DNA of 64,000 nucleotides from Rhizophagus clarus (Eukaryota > Glomeromycota > Glomeromycetes > Glomerales > Glomeraceae): the NCBI GenBank assembly GCA_015698045.1, contig BLAL01000184.1:310001-374000 (forward strand), in the 5' to 3' direction. Under the pieces are notes generated by a model. The model saw nothing but the letters and a program-made list of their open reading frames with translations. It had not been told where the DNA came from and did no database searches. The position numbers and the translations under genes were made by a program. Each line of letters begins with the position of its first letter. The stretch's first letter is position 1. This document shows positions 61,644 to 64,000 of this stretch, in pieces.

Positions 61644-63325
61644 ATATGTACAAAGTGTACTATAGCTTTTAAAAAAAAATTCCTTTTTTCTATAAGATTA
61701 ATCAGTTTATATAGATAAAAGTAATAGATAAAATTCTTTTAGTTATTAGTTTAATTTTGGTTATTATATCATTTTTTATATATACTTTAAATGATAATTT
61801 TCATCTATTCACTATACTTTATGTTATATAATAATTTAATTTTAATTATACATATAATATAGGGTTTTTGCAATAGAAAGGACGGAAACTACCTTAGAAA
61901 CGAAAAATGAGTTTTTGTCAGATTTGGGTAGATTTCGATATGGGTTACATTTTTCAATTATAAATGAAAGTCGGTTTACATAATAAAAAATCGAGATAAT
62001 CGAAATAATTGCGAATATTACACCAAAATAATCTACATCTAAAAATAGTTACAAGTTACACTAAACTAAAATTAGTAGTATGGGAACACAAACTTTTTTG
62101 CAATAGAAAGGGCAGTAGTTCTTATCCAATCACATTGCATTTTTTTTTACTAATGTTAAACGAACCGTTAAATTTTTTAGGTTAAACTGTTTAAATTAAA
62201 TGGTGTTTTAAACCCTTTTTTTATTTATCATTTTTCTCTTTAATAAACAGTTTTTTAAATCGTTACCTTTTATTTATTTTTTGTTTGAAGCAAAGCAGGA
62301 AAATCTTTTTTCTTTACTGACGTCCTGGACTCCTGGCTGTTCAGGCCTTCATTATAAGCAAGTTCGTTAATGCTATAATGAATCATTTGGTATTGTTACC
62401 CAGCGAATGCAACCGACTGAAAAGTTACACGTGATCTGGAATAACAAACGAGTTTAACTTTAGAGAGCAAGTTTATTTATAGTCTGAAGGCTAATACTTT
62501 TATTATCGTTTATAATTTATGATCGGATTATTAATAAAGTTTTCAGTTGTAACGCATACAACCTAATTGTCTTTATTAATAAATACAAGTGACAGTTAAC
62601 TGTAATTTAAGTTTAACGCATAAACTTCTTCCTTTCACTTAATCCAAATTCTCTTCCTTTTATAATCTTTAATTTTTCTATCTTATTCTAAATCTATTAC
62701 TTTCTAGATTTGTCTTAAATCCTAATTCCGGGTACTACAATTTTCTAGATTACCCTATAAATTTCCTAACTTTTTTCATTCATATAGATTATACTAGAAT
62801 AATCTAATTTATAAAATCTTATGTAACATTTCCCTCTCTTTAAGGGTTGAACTCCTGTGAAACTTTTATAAAATTATTTCTAGAGTTTTCGAATTAAAGG
62901 ACATAAGTACTTTTAACTACATATATCAAACTAATCAAATAATTCTTCCTATTTAGTAATTTTTCCTGAATAAATATTACTATATATATTATTGATTTAA
63001 CATTATGTCACCTCTGAGTTACTAACATGTGTTTATATTACTTTATTTAATAAATTCTCGTGTTTTCAAAATCCTATTCCTATTTAATCTTCATAATACT
63101 CATGTTAAAATTATTATTATTTTCTTTTCTCATATTTTGTTCTTTTAGTCTTTACGCGTTTTTTTAATTTTTACGCGTCTTTCTTTTTCTTTATATATAT
63201 AATCATTATTTCTCAAGGTAAGAGTATTATTACATTTTTCATTATTATTTTTTTTGTTTTATTAATTTAGTATTATCTCTTTTTCTTTTTCTTCTCTTCT
63301 TTTTTTTTTTTTTTTTAATATTATT
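61644..63325. other. AT-rich region upstream of the SAM-domain gene
   Basis: No gene recognised. TTTTTGCAATAGAAAGG occurs twice in direct orientation (61865-61881 and 62095-62111). The last 150 bases before the SAM gene are strongly T/C-rich, as often seen ahead of fungal start codons. Confidence 0.45.
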
Positions 63326-63989
63326 ATGGCTTTTTCTATTGATTTTAACACAGAGCAACTTGTTAGTTTTTTACATGTTCAAAATATTGGGCTGGATAGT
63401 GATGATTTGGATCTTCTTAAAGATGAAAAAATAAATGGACGTTCCTTTCTTTTATTAACGCAGGATTTATTACTGACTATGGGTTTTAAAATGGGACCTA
63501 TTATTTGTATTTTGGAACTTATCTCGTCATTAAAGAAAGAATCTAACTCTTCTGGTGGAAGACTTGATTATTTTCAAATTTTTTCTGTCGAACAGTGGTC
63601 CAAAGATCATTTTATAAATTGGATTTCCAAAAAAGATCAAACCCCTTCTAGAAATGATAATCATTTTTTTGTAACTCTAATTGGATTACTTAAAGATGAT
63701 TCTTTACTCTCAGCAAAATCCCGCTCTATTATAAAAGATTTATTTTTACAACGAAAAAAGGTAGGCATCCATTTTTTATATTTTCATATACTTAAATAAT
63801 TTCTTTTAATCTCAGGCCTTTACTCGGAGATGTATAAGCTCCTGGTCTTGGTAGGGATTATAGGATTTTATTTAGGTTCCCTTATTTTACCTATCTTTAA
63901 AATGGATTTAATAAAGGTCTACTGGTTCTGGAGGAGGAATTGGTTATGTACCTTCCTTTATTGAAGAAGTTTTAAAGATAAAGCCTTAA
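63326..63989 (+). CDS. SAM-domain protein
   Basis: The first exon (63326-63760) is a clear 145-codon frame; two short exons (63816-63850 and 63917-63989) are inferred from GT...AG sites that keep phase, giving 180 residues. Residues 5-75 form a sterile alpha motif: VSFLHVQNIGLDSDDLDLLK, DEKINGRSFLLLTQDLLLTM, GFKMGPIICILELISSLKK. SAM domains mediate self-association or RNA/protein binding. The rest (YFQIFSVEQWSKDHFINWIS...) has no domain I recognise. The last exon supplies a Gly-rich segment (STGSGGGIGYVPSFIEEVLK) ending IKP. The exon 2-3 model is tentative; reading on from exon 1 instead stops at 63799. SAM-domain proteins of this sort are numerous in Rhizophagus. Confidence 0.75.
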
Positions 63990-64000
63990 ATAATATTATT

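Overview
The window is nuclear DNA of a filamentous fungus. It is AT-rich, its genes are densely interrupted by short introns (mostly about 60-150 nt, GT...AG), and it carries single-copy eukaryotic housekeeping genes. A protein kinase of the type hugely expanded in arbuscular mycorrhizal fungi, a SAM-domain protein, Fanzor-type (TnpB-like) transposon relics and many small inverted-repeat elements point to Glomeromycotina, most likely Rhizophagus or a close relative. That taxonomic call is inference from gene style and families, not from a search. Exon models were built by hand: each junction was read from the sequence, checked for reading phase, and compared with known family members.

Layout. 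1-1009 (+): proteasome beta2 subunit, 5' end outside the window. 1547-7918 (+): RNA polymerase III largest subunit in 25 exons. 8625-9877 (-): tRNA-splicing endonuclease subunit Sen34. 10299-10576 (-): small basic protein with a presequence-like N-terminus. 11037-11994 (-): ESCRT-III CHMP1/Did2. 12505-27962 (-): cytoplasmic dynein heavy chain, 16 exons including an inferred 3-nt microexon. 29615-33250 (-): intronless copper P-type ATPase with triplicated metal-binding domains. 33965-37760: two broken Fanzor-like copies. 39259-40927 (+): protein kinase. 41872-43596 (-): cytochrome P450. 43961-45123 (+): GINS subunit Sld5. 45477-47419 (-): p47/Shp1 (UBA-SEP-UBX). 47615-48242 (+): SF3B5. 48497-50924 (-): U4/U6 snRNP protein Prp4. 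51164-54119 (+): protein O-mannosyltransferase Pmt4. 54805-55577 (-): Stc1-domain protein. 55.6-63.3 kb: gene-poor, very AT-rich, with nested miniature elements, a degenerate 15-bp repeat array, and one small DUF427 gene (57819-58346) beside a decayed partial duplicate. 63326-63989 (+): SAM-domain protein.

The genes do not form a pathway, but some themes recur: Pol III and tRNA splicing (RPC1, SEN34), spliceosome (SF3B5, PRP4), membrane and protein traffic (CHMP1, dynein, p47, PMT4, Ccc2). Two compact divergent intergenic regions (47420-47614 and 50925-51163) probably act as shared promoters. The most unusual observations are the dynein microexon that restores the AAA1 Walker A motif, three GC-AG introns, the Fanzor pair, and a complete Stc1-domain gene (a family that links RNAi to heterochromatin).
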